Part shown: positions 7,469 through 13,609 of the stretch, one piece after another
Layout: each line of letters starts with the position of its first letter
How positions within the stretch are numbered: position 1 is the stretch's first letter
Source: DASTCC01 sp035711465
GTDB taxonomy: Bacteria; Acidobacteriota; Vicinamibacteria; Vicinamibacterales; SCN-69-37
DNA length: 13,609 nucleotides
NCBI GenBank assembly: GCA_035711465.1
Contig: DASTCC010000470.1
Coordinates: forward strand, 1-13,609
Reading direction: 5' to 3'
Position numbers and translations under genes: made by a program
Notes under the pieces: model-generated
What the model saw: only the letters and a program-made list of their open reading frames with translations
Database searches by the model: none
Told to the model about the DNA's origin: nothing

Positions 7469-7497
7469 ATGATAATCGGGCCGGTCTTGACCGACAA
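7469..7497 (-). promoter_or_regulatory. Promoter of the M28-DUF3014 operon, probably giving a leaderless mRNA
   Basis: On the minus strand, TTGTCG (7497-7492) and TATCAT (7474-7469) are spaced by exactly 17 bases. TATCAT ends 6 bases before the ATG at 7462, so transcription should begin at the start codon or within a base or two of it. No ribosome site is present, which agrees with a leaderless message. Confidence 0.55.
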
Positions 7498-7522
7498 TGT
7501 CTCTCCGAGAGGATGTCCCACG

Positions 7523-8035
7523 ATGACACCGAAGGTCACGCAGGCGATCAACAGGCAGATCGGCAATGAGTTTGGCGCGTCGTTCTCGTATCTGGCCATG
7601 GCGGCCTGGTGCGAGCACCACAAGTTCATGGGCGCCGGCAAGTGGCTGCGGCTCCAGAGCACCGAAGAGCACGGCCACGCGATGAAGCTCTTCAACTTCC
7701 TGCTCGCCCGCAACCGTGAGATCGACCTCAGTGCCATCGACAAGCCGCGCACCGACTACAAGTCGCTCCTCGACGTGTTCAGGCGCGCGCTCGCGCAGGA
7801 AGAGCAGGTCAGCAAGCAGATCGACGAGCTCTACGAGCTCGCCTTCAAGGAAAAGGTATTCGCGGCGATGGCCGAGCTGCAGTGGTTCATCACCGAGCAG
7901 GTCGAGGAAGAGAAGACGGTGCGCGAGATCGTCGGCAAGCTCGAGATGGTCAAGGACGATCCGGCGTCGATCCTCGACCTCGATCGCGAGCTCGGCGAGC
8001 GGACCTCAGCCGAGACGGCCGACGGCAGCGAATAG
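7523..8035 (+). CDS. ftnA: Non-heme bacterial ferritin (iron storage)
   Basis: This is a 170-residue four-helix-bundle protein that aligns by eye with E. coli FtnA, nearly without gaps. The ferroxidase centre is complete: E16, E49, H52, E93 and Q126 match FtnA E17, E50, H53, E94 and Q127, and E129 matches the extra third-site glutamate. It would oxidise Fe(II) and store it as a mineral inside a 24-subunit shell. AMAAWCEHH (25-33) and LQWFITEQVEEEK (119-131) are family signatures. It lacks the heme-ligating Met of bacterioferritin. The ATG at 7523 follows GAGAGGA (7507-7513); the frame runs open upstream into the antisense of the peptidase gene, which is rejected. The last 15 residues are a polar tail. 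The promoter must lie in the 60-bp gap shared with the M28 gene; no clear Fur-type palindrome was seen there. Confidence 0.94.
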   Translation: MTPKVTQAINRQIGNEFGASFSYLAMAAWCEHHKFMGAGKWLRLQSTEEHGHAMKLFNFLLARNREIDLSAIDKPRTDYKSLLDVFRRALAQEEQVSKQIDELYELAFKEKVFAAMAELQWFITEQVEEEKTVREIVGKLEMVKDDPASILDLDRELGERTSAETADGSE

Positions 8036-8056
8036 AGCGTCGCGCCTCAGCCGCGA

Positions 8057-8071
8057 TCGTGCTCAGCACGA
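8057..8071. terminator. Short hairpin between ferritin and STAS genes
   Basis: TCGTGC and GCACGA form a perfect 6-bp stem with a 3-base loop, 22 bases after the ferritin stop in the 115-bp convergent gap. There is no U-tract. The rest of the gap (8072-8150) holds only GC-rich sequence with no gene that I can support. Confidence 0.4.
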
Positions 8072-8150
8072 ACAACGGCGCCGGAGGGCCGGGGAACCTG
8101 GGAGACCATTCGCGGCCGCGTGTCGTCGATCGTGAGGCCCGGGACGCTGC

Positions 8151-8489
8151 TCAGGGCAGTCCCTGGCAGGCGTCCTCTTCGGTCGGAAAGTGCTGGAACA
8201 CACCGTCGAGGCCCGCGACCGAGAGCAGCTCGAGGATGCGATCGGGCGTGCCGATCAGCCGGAGGACGCCGTTCTGGCGGCTGACCGAGATGTGCACGGC
8301 GATGAGCTCGCCGAGGCGCGTGCTGTCGATGTAGTTCACGTGCGAGAGATCGAGCAGCACATGACGCGCGCCGCGGGCGAGCGCCGCGGCGACCGTGTCC
8401 TTCAGCTGGCCGGGCTGATCGTTGATCGTCAGCCGCCCGTGCAGCTCGACGATCGCGATCGGGCCCGACATGCGCTCGCGGATTTCCAT
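8151..8489 (-). CDS. STAS-domain protein, anti-sigma factor antagonist-like
   Basis: This is a 112-residue single STAS domain. It starts in the usual way (GPIAIVELHGRL, 9-20), and the signature is VNYIDSTRLGEL, in which S56 (with T57 next to it) sits where SpoIIAA/RsbV-type proteins are phosphorylated by their anti-sigma kinase. Such proteins release a sigma factor or signalling partner by switching on and off through this serine. No kinase, phosphatase or sigma factor gene is next to it, so it is an orphan here and its partner is unknown. The ATG at 8489 has no ribosome site; TATAAT lies 9 bases upstream. It is divergent from the large secreted repeat protein with only 45 bases between the starts. 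The call is firm at domain level, not at pathway level. Confidence 0.88.
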   Translation of the reverse strand: MEIRERMSGPIAIVELHGRLTINDQPGQLKDTVAAALARGARHVLLDLSHVNYIDSTRLGELIAVHISVSRQNGVLRLIGTPDRILELLSVAGLDGVFQHFPTEEDACQGLP

Positions 8490-8498
8490 CGGCAGAGG

Positions 8499-8504
8499 AT
8501 TATA
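8499..8504 (-). promoter_or_regulatory. Consensus -10 element (TATAAT) for the STAS gene
   Basis: A perfect TATAAT on the minus strand ends 9 bases before the STAS ATG. A -35 match is poor at 16-18 bases. The start point would fall within about 3 bases of the ATG, a leaderless layout. The element lies in the 45-bp gap to the divergent gene at 8535. Confidence 0.45.
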
Positions 8505-8534
8505 GAGCTCCAGCCGCCTTCAGGACCTAGCCCG

Positions 8535-11204
8535 ATGTTTCAGGCCTTGTGGCGTGTCGCCGCGGCGGTCGTGCTGCTGCTGGCCGTTCCGGCGGTTCCC
8601 GCCGGCGTCGCGCAGATCGCCGTCGCGGTCGACGACCTGATTCGCGACTATCGTTGGCGGTCGATTGGGCCCGGCGCGATCGGCAGCCGCGTCACCGACA
8701 TCGAGGCGATCGCTGGCAATTTCGCGACGGCGTACGTGGCGACCGCGGGCGGCGGTCTGTGGAAGACCGTCAACGCGGGCACGACCTGGACGCCGATCTT
8801 CGATCGATACGCGTCGTCATCGATTGGCGACGTGGCGCTGTTTCGGCTCGATCCGTCGGTTGTGTGGGTCGGCACCGGGATCGGCAGCCAAACGGGCGAC
8901 GGCATCTACAAGTCGATCGACGGCGGCGACACCTTCCGGACGGCCGGGCTCGGCAACGCCTATCAGATCGCCCGCGTCGCCACGCATCCGTCGAATCCGT
9001 CCGTCGTCTACGCCGCCGCGATCGGCAGTCCGCAGAGCGCGTCCGGCTCGCGCGGCGTGTTCGCGACGATCGACGGCGGTGGGACCTGGCAGCGGCTCAC
9101 CAACGGGCTGCCCGTCGAGGCGCGCGCAGACGCCACGGATCTCGCCGTCGATCCTGCGGCGCCCGACACGATCTATGCGGCCTTCACGATCCCAGCGGAA
9201 CGGCCGGAGGCGGTCGGCGCGGGCCTCTCCGCCGCGGGCGTCTTCAAGTCCGTCGACGCCGGACGTACGTGGCGGAGGCTCGGCGGCGGTCTGCCTGACG
9301 ACGAGCGCGGGCGTATCTCGCTCGCCCTCGCGCCTGGCAATTCCCGCGTCGTCATGGCGATTGTCGAGCATCCGCCGGCGATCCGAACGGCGGGAGCCGC
9401 GATTCGATCGGCCTTCGGCGCCACCGTCTATCGCAGCGACGATGCCGGCGAGAGCTGGCGGCGGGTGAGTCACATTCCCGAGCGCGCGAGCGCGATCGTC
9501 ATCTCTCCGGTCGACGAGCATCAGTTCTACGTCCTCGGCCTCGACTTTCGCGAGTCGTCGAATGCCGGCCGGCGGATCGAGATCGCCGCCGCTCCGTATC
9601 GTACGCACGGCGACTACACCGCGATGTGGATCGATCCGGCGAATCCCGATCGCCGCTACCTCGGATCGACCGCCGGGCTCGAACTCACGCTCGACGGGGG
9701 CCGCACCTATCGCTACTTCGACAACCTGCCGATCGCGAGCTACGCCTCGGCGGCCGTCGACGCCGGCGATCCGTACGCCATCTACGGCGCCATCGACGAC
9801 AACGGCCTCTTCGCGACGGCGAGCTTTTCGCGGGATCCGATCGGCATCCGCAACGACGTCGTGATCCAGCTGGACGACGGCGATTCGCGGCGGATCGCGA
9901 TGACGCCCGGCGGCTCCGGCGTCGTCTACGCGCCGATCGCGCGCGGACTCTTCGTGTTCGATCCGGTCACGCGCGCCGGGGCCACGCGGCTGCTGACGCA
10001 GGACACGATTCGGAACTTCCGCGAGGCGACGGGCGTGGCTCCGGGTTCCGCCGATGCCCTCGCCGAAGTGCGGGTCGATGCGGCGTCGTCGCTGCTCGTG
10101 TCGATGCACGATCCGTCGGCGGTGTTCGTCGGCGGCACGCGTCTGCTGCGCACGACCGATCGCGGCGCGTCCTGGTCGATCGTCGACCGCCGGTCCGATG
10201 GCGAGCGCGCTGTCTTCGTCGAGCTCGCCGAGTCCCCGGTGACACCCGCGGTGTTCTGGGCGGCGACCGGCGACGGTCGCGTGCATCTCTCGCGCGACGG
10301 CGGCTCGACCTGGACGGACGTGACGCCGGCGCTGCCCAATCGGCCGGCCGGGAGCTTCGCCGTCCGCGACGTCGCACCCTCGGCGTACTCGGCGGACACC
10401 GCGTACGTGGTCTGCGATCGCCGCGAGCGCGACGATCGCGCGCCCTGCCTGTTCCGAACCACGACCGGCGGCCGCACGTGGACCGACCTCTCGCGCGGAT
10501 TGGCGCCTTCGCAGCCGGTCAACGTCGTCGTCGAGAGCTCGCGCAACCGCAGCCTGCTGTTCGCCGGCACGGCGGCGGGCGTGCAGGTGTCGTTCGACGC
10601 GGGCCAGCGGTGGACGCCGTTCGGCGGCGCCGGCGGGTACGGGATGCCGACGGTGGCCGTGCAGGCCCTCGTCATTCATCCGCGCGAACGCGATCTCATC
10701 GCCGCGACGGCCGGCCGCGGGCTCTACATCATCGACGACGTCAGCGCGCTCGAGGCCTGGAGGCCCGAGATGGCCACGAACACGGCGACGCTCTTCGTCC
10801 AGCGCACCGCGACCCTGTGGATGGGTCGAAGCCGCGCCGGGCCCGAAGACGCGAGCACGTATGCGGGCCAGAATCCGCCCTCGATCATGCCGCTGCCACT
10901 CATCGCGCGCGATGGACCGAGGCTGCAGACGGCGCCGATCATCACGTTCGCGATGGGGTGGGGCGTCTCCGGTCTCGGGACGCTCGCGATCACGTCGCCC
11001 ACCGGCGACGAGCGTCTGCTCGCCGTCCCGGCACGGCCCGGCATCACGCGTTATCGCTGGGACGGCCGACTCGGTCCCGCCGGCATGCTCGACCGCAGCG
11101 CCGGCACGTTTGCGGCCGGCGTCGGCGACTATCGCCTGACGCTCACCGTCGGCGGGCGTGCCGTCACTGGCACGCTGACGCTGCGCGGGGATCCGTCGAA
11201 GTAG
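8535..11204 (+). CDS. Secreted sortilin/VPS10-like protein with ten Asp-box (BNR) repeats
   Basis: This is an 889-residue protein. The start at 8535 gives a clean signal peptide (MFQALWRVAAAVVLLLAVPA), with AGGA (8522-8525) 9 bases upstream. Ten Asp-box motifs of the type S/T-x-D-x-G-x-T-W begin near residues 76, 125, 176, 237, 299, 383, 538, 584, 640 and 684, for example YKSIDGGDTF, FKSVDAGRTW and HLSRDGGSTW. They point to one or two beta-propellers, as in VPS10/sortilin and GH74/sialidase-like proteins. After about 700 comes a non-repeat part, and the end (about 835-889: TRYRWDGRLGPAG, then VGDYRLTLTVGG) looks like the small beta-sandwich seen at the tail of these bacterial proteins. No catalytic residues are evident, so binding or scaffolding outside the cell is more likely than hydrolysis. 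The role is inferred from fold only. Confidence 0.87.
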   Translation: MFQALWRVAAAVVLLLAVPAVPAGVAQIAVAVDDLIRDYRWRSIGPGAIGSRVTDIEAIAGNFATAYVATAGGGLWKTVNAGTTWTPIFDRYASSSIGDVALFRLDPSVVWVGTGIGSQTGDGIYKSIDGGDTFRTAGLGNAYQIARVATHPSNPSVVYAAAIGSPQSASGSRGVFATIDGGGTWQRLTNGLPVEARADATDLAVDPAAPDTIYAAFTIPAERPEAVGAGLSAAGVFKSVDAGRTWRRLGGGLPDDERGRISLALAPGNSRVVMAIVEHPPAIRTAGAAIRSAFGATVYRSDDAGESWRRVSHIPERASAIVISPVDEHQFYVLGLDFRESSNAGRRIEIAAAPYRTHGDYTAMWIDPANPDRRYLGSTAGLELTLDGGRTYRYFDNLPIASYASAAVDAGDPYAIYGAIDDNGLFATASFSRDPIGIRNDVVIQLDDGDSRRIAMTPGGSGVVYAPIARGLFVFDPVTRAGATRLLTQDTIRNFREATGVAPGSADALAEVRVDAASSLLVSMHDPSAVFVGGTRLLRTTDRGASWSIVDRRSDGERAVFVELAESPVTPAVFWAATGDGRVHLSRDGGSTWTDVTPALPNRPAGSFAVRDVAPSAYSADTAYVVCDRRERDDRAPCLFRTTTGGRTWTDLSRGLAPSQPVNVVVESSRNRSLLFAGTAAGVQVSFDAGQRWTPFGGAGGYGMPTVAVQALVIHPRERDLIAATAGRGLYIIDDVSALEAWRPEMATNTATLFVQRTATLWMGRSRAGPEDASTYAGQNPPSIMPLPLIARDGPRLQTAPIITFAMGWGVSGLGTLAITSPTGDERLLAVPARPGITRYRWDGRLGPAGMLDRSAGTFAAGVGDYRLTLTVGGRAVTGTLTLRGDPSK

Positions 11205-11393
11205 CCCCGCCTGCGAAGCGCACCTGAAGTATGCTTGGCCGTCCCTCGCGGGCCTCGCCGGACTCAATCAGAGGCCCTACCTATGGTGCCGATTCCCTCG
11301 CCGGCGCCACGGATGGAGGAGTGGCGAGCCCCGATGCGGGTGTCGAACTCTTCCGAAATTCCCGGGAACCGGCATGCCGCGGACAGGAGTGTC
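11205..11393 (+). other. Inverted-repeat-rich intergenic leader before the VOC gene
   Basis: This 189-bp gap holds several possible hairpins: GGGCCTC (11250-11256) with GAGGCCC (11271-11277), CGCCAC (11305-11310) with GTGGCG (11321-11326), an alternative pairing of CTCGCC (11298-11303) with GGCGAG (11323-11328), and the palindrome GGCATGCC (11371-11378). A TATGCT (11230-11235) could be a -10 without a clear -35. The first hairpin may end the upstream transcript. I recognise no known riboswitch class. AGGAG at 11385-11389 is the ribosome site of the next gene. Confidence 0.4.
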
Positions 11394-11789
11394 ATGAAAC
11401 TCACCGGTCTGACTCCGAATCTGATCACCCACGACATCACCCGCTCGACGACGTTCTATCGCGACGTGCTCGGCTTCAAGGTCGTGCGCACCGTGCCCGA
11501 GGAGCAGGGCCCGTACGTCTTCGTCTGGCTGGAGCGCGATGGCGTGCCGGTGTTCCTGAACGACGCCAAGACCGTCGCGCACGAGATCGACGCGCCGGCC
11601 GTGGTCGTCGGCAAGTCCGGCGTGTCGATGTTCATCACGATGGAAGGCATCGACGCCTACTGGTCGGAGGTGCGCGACAAGGCGCGTGTGGCGATGCCGC
11701 TCAAGGATCAGTGGTACGGCATGCGCGAATTCGGCGTCACGGATCCCGACGGCTACCTGATTACCTTCGCCGAGCGCATCGCGCAGTAG
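11394..11789 (+). CDS. VOC-superfamily protein (glyoxalase/bleomycin-resistance fold)
   Basis: This 131-residue protein is the usual size for a single-subunit VOC protein with two beta-alpha-beta-beta-beta modules. The first module reads LITHDITRSTTFYRDVLGF (10-28), the standard strand-helix opening. The second begins near SGVSMFITMEGIDAYW and ends in GVTDPDGYLITFAER (about 114-128), where E127 occupies the usual metal-ligand position of the last strand. The first ligand position seems to be N9 rather than His, so a complete glyoxalase I metal site is doubtful. Possible roles include a dioxygenase-like or isomerase enzyme, or a binding protein. The ATG at 11394 follows AGGAG by 4 bases. The frame is open back to 11235, but that part is structured leader. 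The product stands alone between two hairpins, so it is probably monocistronic. Confidence 0.85.
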   Translation: MKLTGLTPNLITHDITRSTTFYRDVLGFKVVRTVPEEQGPYVFVWLERDGVPVFLNDAKTVAHEIDAPAVVVGKSGVSMFITMEGIDAYWSEVRDKARVAMPLKDQWYGMREFGVTDPDGYLITFAERIAQ

Positions 11790-11810
11790 CCTCGCACCGA
11801 AAGATCTTCG

Positions 11811-11850
11811 GTCCAGCCGGCGGTCCGGATCACGGGCCCGCCGGCTGGAC
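11811..11850 (+). terminator. Strong 13-bp hairpin, probable terminator of the VOC gene
   Basis: GTCCAGCCGGCGG (11811-11823) pairs perfectly with CCGCCGGCTGGAC (11838-11850) around a 14-base loop that can form a small inner CCG/CGG stem. It begins 21 bases after the VOC stop. The sequence after it (GCGGTTGTGTCTAAAA) has only a weak T-rich stretch. Confidence 0.6.
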
Positions 11851-11854
11851 GCGG

Positions 11855-11882
11855 TTGTGTCTAAAATAAGAAGGTTTGAAAT
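11855..11882 (+). promoter_or_regulatory. AT-rich promoter region of the P5C dehydrogenase gene
   Basis: An AT-rich island follows the hairpin. Two readings are possible: TAAAAT (11862-11867) as a -10 without a clear -35, or TTGTGT (11855-11860) and TGAAAT (11877-11882) spaced by 16 bases. Neither is a strong match. The second would leave a short leader holding GAGAGGG (11889-11895). Confidence 0.3.
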
Positions 11883-11898
11883 CACTTTGAGAGGGCCC

Positions 11899-13539
11899 AT
11901 GGCTGAAGTTGCCGCGCAGAACGCCGTCCGGAACGTCCCGCTGCCGATCAACGAACCGATTCGCTCGTACGCGCCGGGATCGCCCGACCGCGCTGCGCTC
12001 AAGGCGCGTCTCGCGTCGATGTCGAAGGAGCGTGTCGAGATTCCGCTGATCATCGGCGGCAAGGAGATCCGGACCGGCAAGACCGCGCAGTCGGTGATGC
12101 CGTTCAACCACAAGCACGTGCTCGCCGACTGGCATCAGGCCGAGCCCAAGCACGTGCAGATGGCGATCAGGGCGTCGCTCGCCGCGCGCCGGGAATGGGC
12201 GTCGTGGCCCTGGGAGGATCGCGCCGCCGTGCTGCTCCGCGCCGCCGAGCTGCTCTCGACCTCGTGGCGCGACACCGTCAACGCGGCGACGATGCTCGGA
12301 CAGGCGAAGACGGCGTTCCAGACAGAGATCGACGCCGCCTGCGAGCTGATCGACTTCTGGCGCTTCAACGTCGCCTACTCGCGCGAGATCCTGAACGACC
12401 AGCCGATCAACAGCGTCGGCGTCTGGAACCAGCTCGAGTACCGTCCGCTCGAGGGCTTCGTCTACGCGGTCTCGCCGTTCAACTTCACCGCGATCGGCGG
12501 CAACCTGTCGACGGCGCCGGCGCTGATGGGCGGCGTCTCGATCTGGAAGCCGGCGTCGAGCGCGATGCTCTCGGCCTATTACGTGATGCGCGTGCTCGAG
12601 GCCGCGGGCATGCCGCCGGGCGTGATCAACTTCCTGCCGGGAAGCGCCGGCATGATCACCGACGCGCTGCTGGACTCGCCCGATCTCGCCGGCATCCACT
12701 TCACCGGCAGCACCGAGGTGTTCCAGAACATGTGGAAGACCGTCGGGCAGAACATCGCGAAGTACAAGTCGTATCCGCGGCTGGTCGGCGAGACCGGCGG
12801 CAAGGACTTCATCGTCGCGCATCCGTCGGCCGACGTCGCCGCGCTCGCGGTCGCCATCGTCCGCGGCGGGTTCGAGTACCAGGGCCAGAAGTGCTCGGCC
12901 GCCAGCCGCGTCTACGTTCCGAAGTCGATCTGGAACGAGACCCGCGATCGGGCCGTCGCGATGATGAAAGAGATCAAGATGGGCGACGTGCGCGACTTCC
13001 GCAACTTCGTCAGCGCCGTCATCGACAAGAAGGCCTTCGACAAGATCAGCGAGTACATCGGCGCCGCCAAGAAGGGCGCGAAGGTCATCCAGGGTGGCGG
13101 CTTCGACGACACGAAGGGCTATTTCATCGAGCCGACGCTCGTCCACGCCACCGATCCGGCGCACCGGCTGATGTGCGAGGAGATCTTCGGGCCGGTCGTC
13201 ACCGTGCACGTCTACGACGATGCGAGGTGGAAGGACACGCTGAAGCTGGTGGATCGCACGTCGCCGTACGCCCTGACCGGCGCGATCTTCGCCAACGAGC
13301 GCCAGGCCGTGCGTGAAGCGACGAGCGCACTCGTCAACGCTGCCGGCAACTTCTACATCAACGACAAGCCGACCGGCGCCGTCGTCGGCCAGCAGCCGTT
13401 CGGCGGCGCCCGCGCCTCGGGCACGAACGACAAGGCCGGCTCCAAGCTCAACCTGCTGCGGTGGGTGAACACGCGCACGATCAAGGAAAATCTGGCGCCG
13501 CCGACCGACTACAAGTACCCGTTCATGGCGGCGGAGTAG
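11899..13539 (+). CDS. pruA: L-glutamate gamma-semialdehyde (1-pyrroline-5-carboxylate) dehydrogenase, ALDH4A1 type
   Basis: This 546-residue NAD-dependent aldehyde dehydrogenase oxidises glutamate semialdehyde, the open form of P5C from proline or arginine breakdown, to glutamate in the cytosol. The catalytic Cys is C332 in GQKCSAASR and the general base is E298 in VGETGGKDF; FTGSTEVF lies before it in the NAD-binding domain. The stretch RPLEGFVYAVSPFNFTAIGG and the length match the mitochondrial/Bacteroidota-like P5CDH form more than the Bacillus RocA or the PutA fusion form. The ATG at 11899 follows GAGG (11891-11894) by 4 bases; an in-frame GTG at 11857 would add 14 residues from promoter-like sequence and is not used. 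No proline dehydrogenase gene lies in the window, so that step is encoded elsewhere. The gene is flanked by hairpins and is probably monocistronic. Confidence 0.94.
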   Translation: MAEVAAQNAVRNVPLPINEPIRSYAPGSPDRAALKARLASMSKERVEIPLIIGGKEIRTGKTAQSVMPFNHKHVLADWHQAEPKHVQMAIRASLAARREWASWPWEDRAAVLLRAAELLSTSWRDTVNAATMLGQAKTAFQTEIDAACELIDFWRFNVAYSREILNDQPINSVGVWNQLEYRPLEGFVYAVSPFNFTAIGGNLSTAPALMGGVSIWKPASSAMLSAYYVMRVLEAAGMPPGVINFLPGSAGMITDALLDSPDLAGIHFTGSTEVFQNMWKTVGQNIAKYKSYPRLVGETGGKDFIVAHPSADVAALAVAIVRGGFEYQGQKCSAASRVYVPKSIWNETRDRAVAMMKEIKMGDVRDFRNFVSAVIDKKAFDKISEYIGAAKKGAKVIQGGGFDDTKGYFIEPTLVHATDPAHRLMCEEIFGPVVTVHVYDDARWKDTLKLVDRTSPYALTGAIFANERQAVREATSALVNAAGNFYINDKPTGAVVGQQPFGGARASGTNDKAGSKLNLLRWVNTRTIKENLAPPTDYKYPFMAAE

Positions 13540-13564
13540 CGACCGCGCGAGCGGCCGCTACTCA

Positions 13565-13600
13565 GGGGCCTGTCCCGTTCGCGCAAGCGGGACTGGCCCC
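13565..13600 (+). terminator. Hairpin after the P5C dehydrogenase gene
   Basis: GGGGCC (13565-13570) pairs with GGCCCC (13595-13600), and GTCCCG (13572-13577) with CGGGAC (13588-13593), around a single T/T mismatch and a loop of about 10 bases. It begins 26 bases after the stop. The window ends 9 bases later, so a T-tract further on cannot be judged. Confidence 0.55.
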
Positions 13601-13609
13601 CTGGACTCG

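Noticed and set aside
7256..7522. 89-codon upstream extension of ferritin
   Set aside because: The alignment with FtnA starts at the ATG at 7523, and the extension is antisense to the peptidase signal region.
7463..7678. 72-codon upstream extension of the M28 protein
   Set aside because: It would run antisense through the ferritin start and bury the signal peptide; a promoter lies directly before the ATG at 7462.
8190..8534. 115-codon upstream extension of the Asp-box protein
   Set aside because: It is antisense to the STAS gene and would hide the signal peptide.
8817..11267. 816-codon open frame antisense to the Asp-box protein
   Set aside because: The product is rich in Arg, Asp, Gly and His without domains; the plus-strand frame has clear repeats and a signal peptide. 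Long antisense frames are expected from GC-rich codon use.
11235..11393. 53-codon extension of the VOC protein from a TTG
   Set aside because: VOC proteins begin at the first strand, a good ribosome site precedes 11394, and the extension lies over inverted repeats. Kept only as an alternative in the leader finding.
11830..13209. 459-codon open frame antisense to pruA
   Set aside because: Composition is biased to Arg, Asp, Ala and Leu with no motif; pruA is complete and unambiguous on the other strand.
1..13609. Mobile elements, CRISPR, tRNA/rRNA, defence system
   Set aside because: No transposase, integrase, regularly spaced direct repeats, tRNA-like cloverleaf or nuclease/helicase genes were seen on either strand.

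Overview
The window is a GC-rich bacterial chromosome segment with tightly packed, ordinary-looking housekeeping and secreted-protein genes. No phage, IS element, CRISPR array, tRNA or rRNA is visible. The mix suggests Acidobacteriota, possibly the Vicinamibacteria: a sortilin-like protein made of Asp-box repeats, a propeller-M28 peptidase with a Gly/Arg-rich loop, a DUF3810 peptidase and an ALDH4A1-type P5C dehydrogenase. This placement is inference from gene content and composition; no marker gene is present.

Left part (1-3140). A gene on the minus strand is cut by the left edge; its first 27 codons end in a CPLDCPD motif, the start of a molybdopterin oxidoreductase. Divergent from it runs a plus-strand cluster: a YIP1-like membrane protein, a type II NADH dehydrogenase (ndh) and a membrane-anchored DUF3810 zinc peptidase whose start overlaps the end of ndh. 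The cluster meets a minus-strand fatty acid desaturase head-on, with a GC hairpin between them.

Middle (3141-8489). The desaturase has its own promoter. Behind it lies a two-gene minus-strand operon: a large secreted peptidase (propeller, M28, Fn3-like tail), followed after 2 bases by a membrane-anchored DUF3014 protein. A 60-bp divergent region separates the peptidase from a plus-strand ferritin. The ferritin converges on an orphan STAS-domain protein.

Right part (8490-13609). A 45-bp divergent spacer leads to an 889-residue secreted protein with ten Asp-box repeats. Next come a 189-bp inverted-repeat-rich leader, a small VOC (glyoxalase-fold) protein, a strong 13-bp hairpin, and a P5C dehydrogenase that ends at another hairpin at the window edge.

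The genes do not form one pathway. Respiration (ndh), lipid desaturation, iron storage, proline/arginine breakdown to glutamate and extracellular protein or peptide handling sit side by side. I found no convincing new defence or mobile system. The best leads are leaderless-type promoters in front of three minus-strand genes, the coupled M28-DUF3014 pair, the ndh-DUF3810 overlap and the structured leader before the VOC gene. No stretch longer than about 190 bases lacks a gene.
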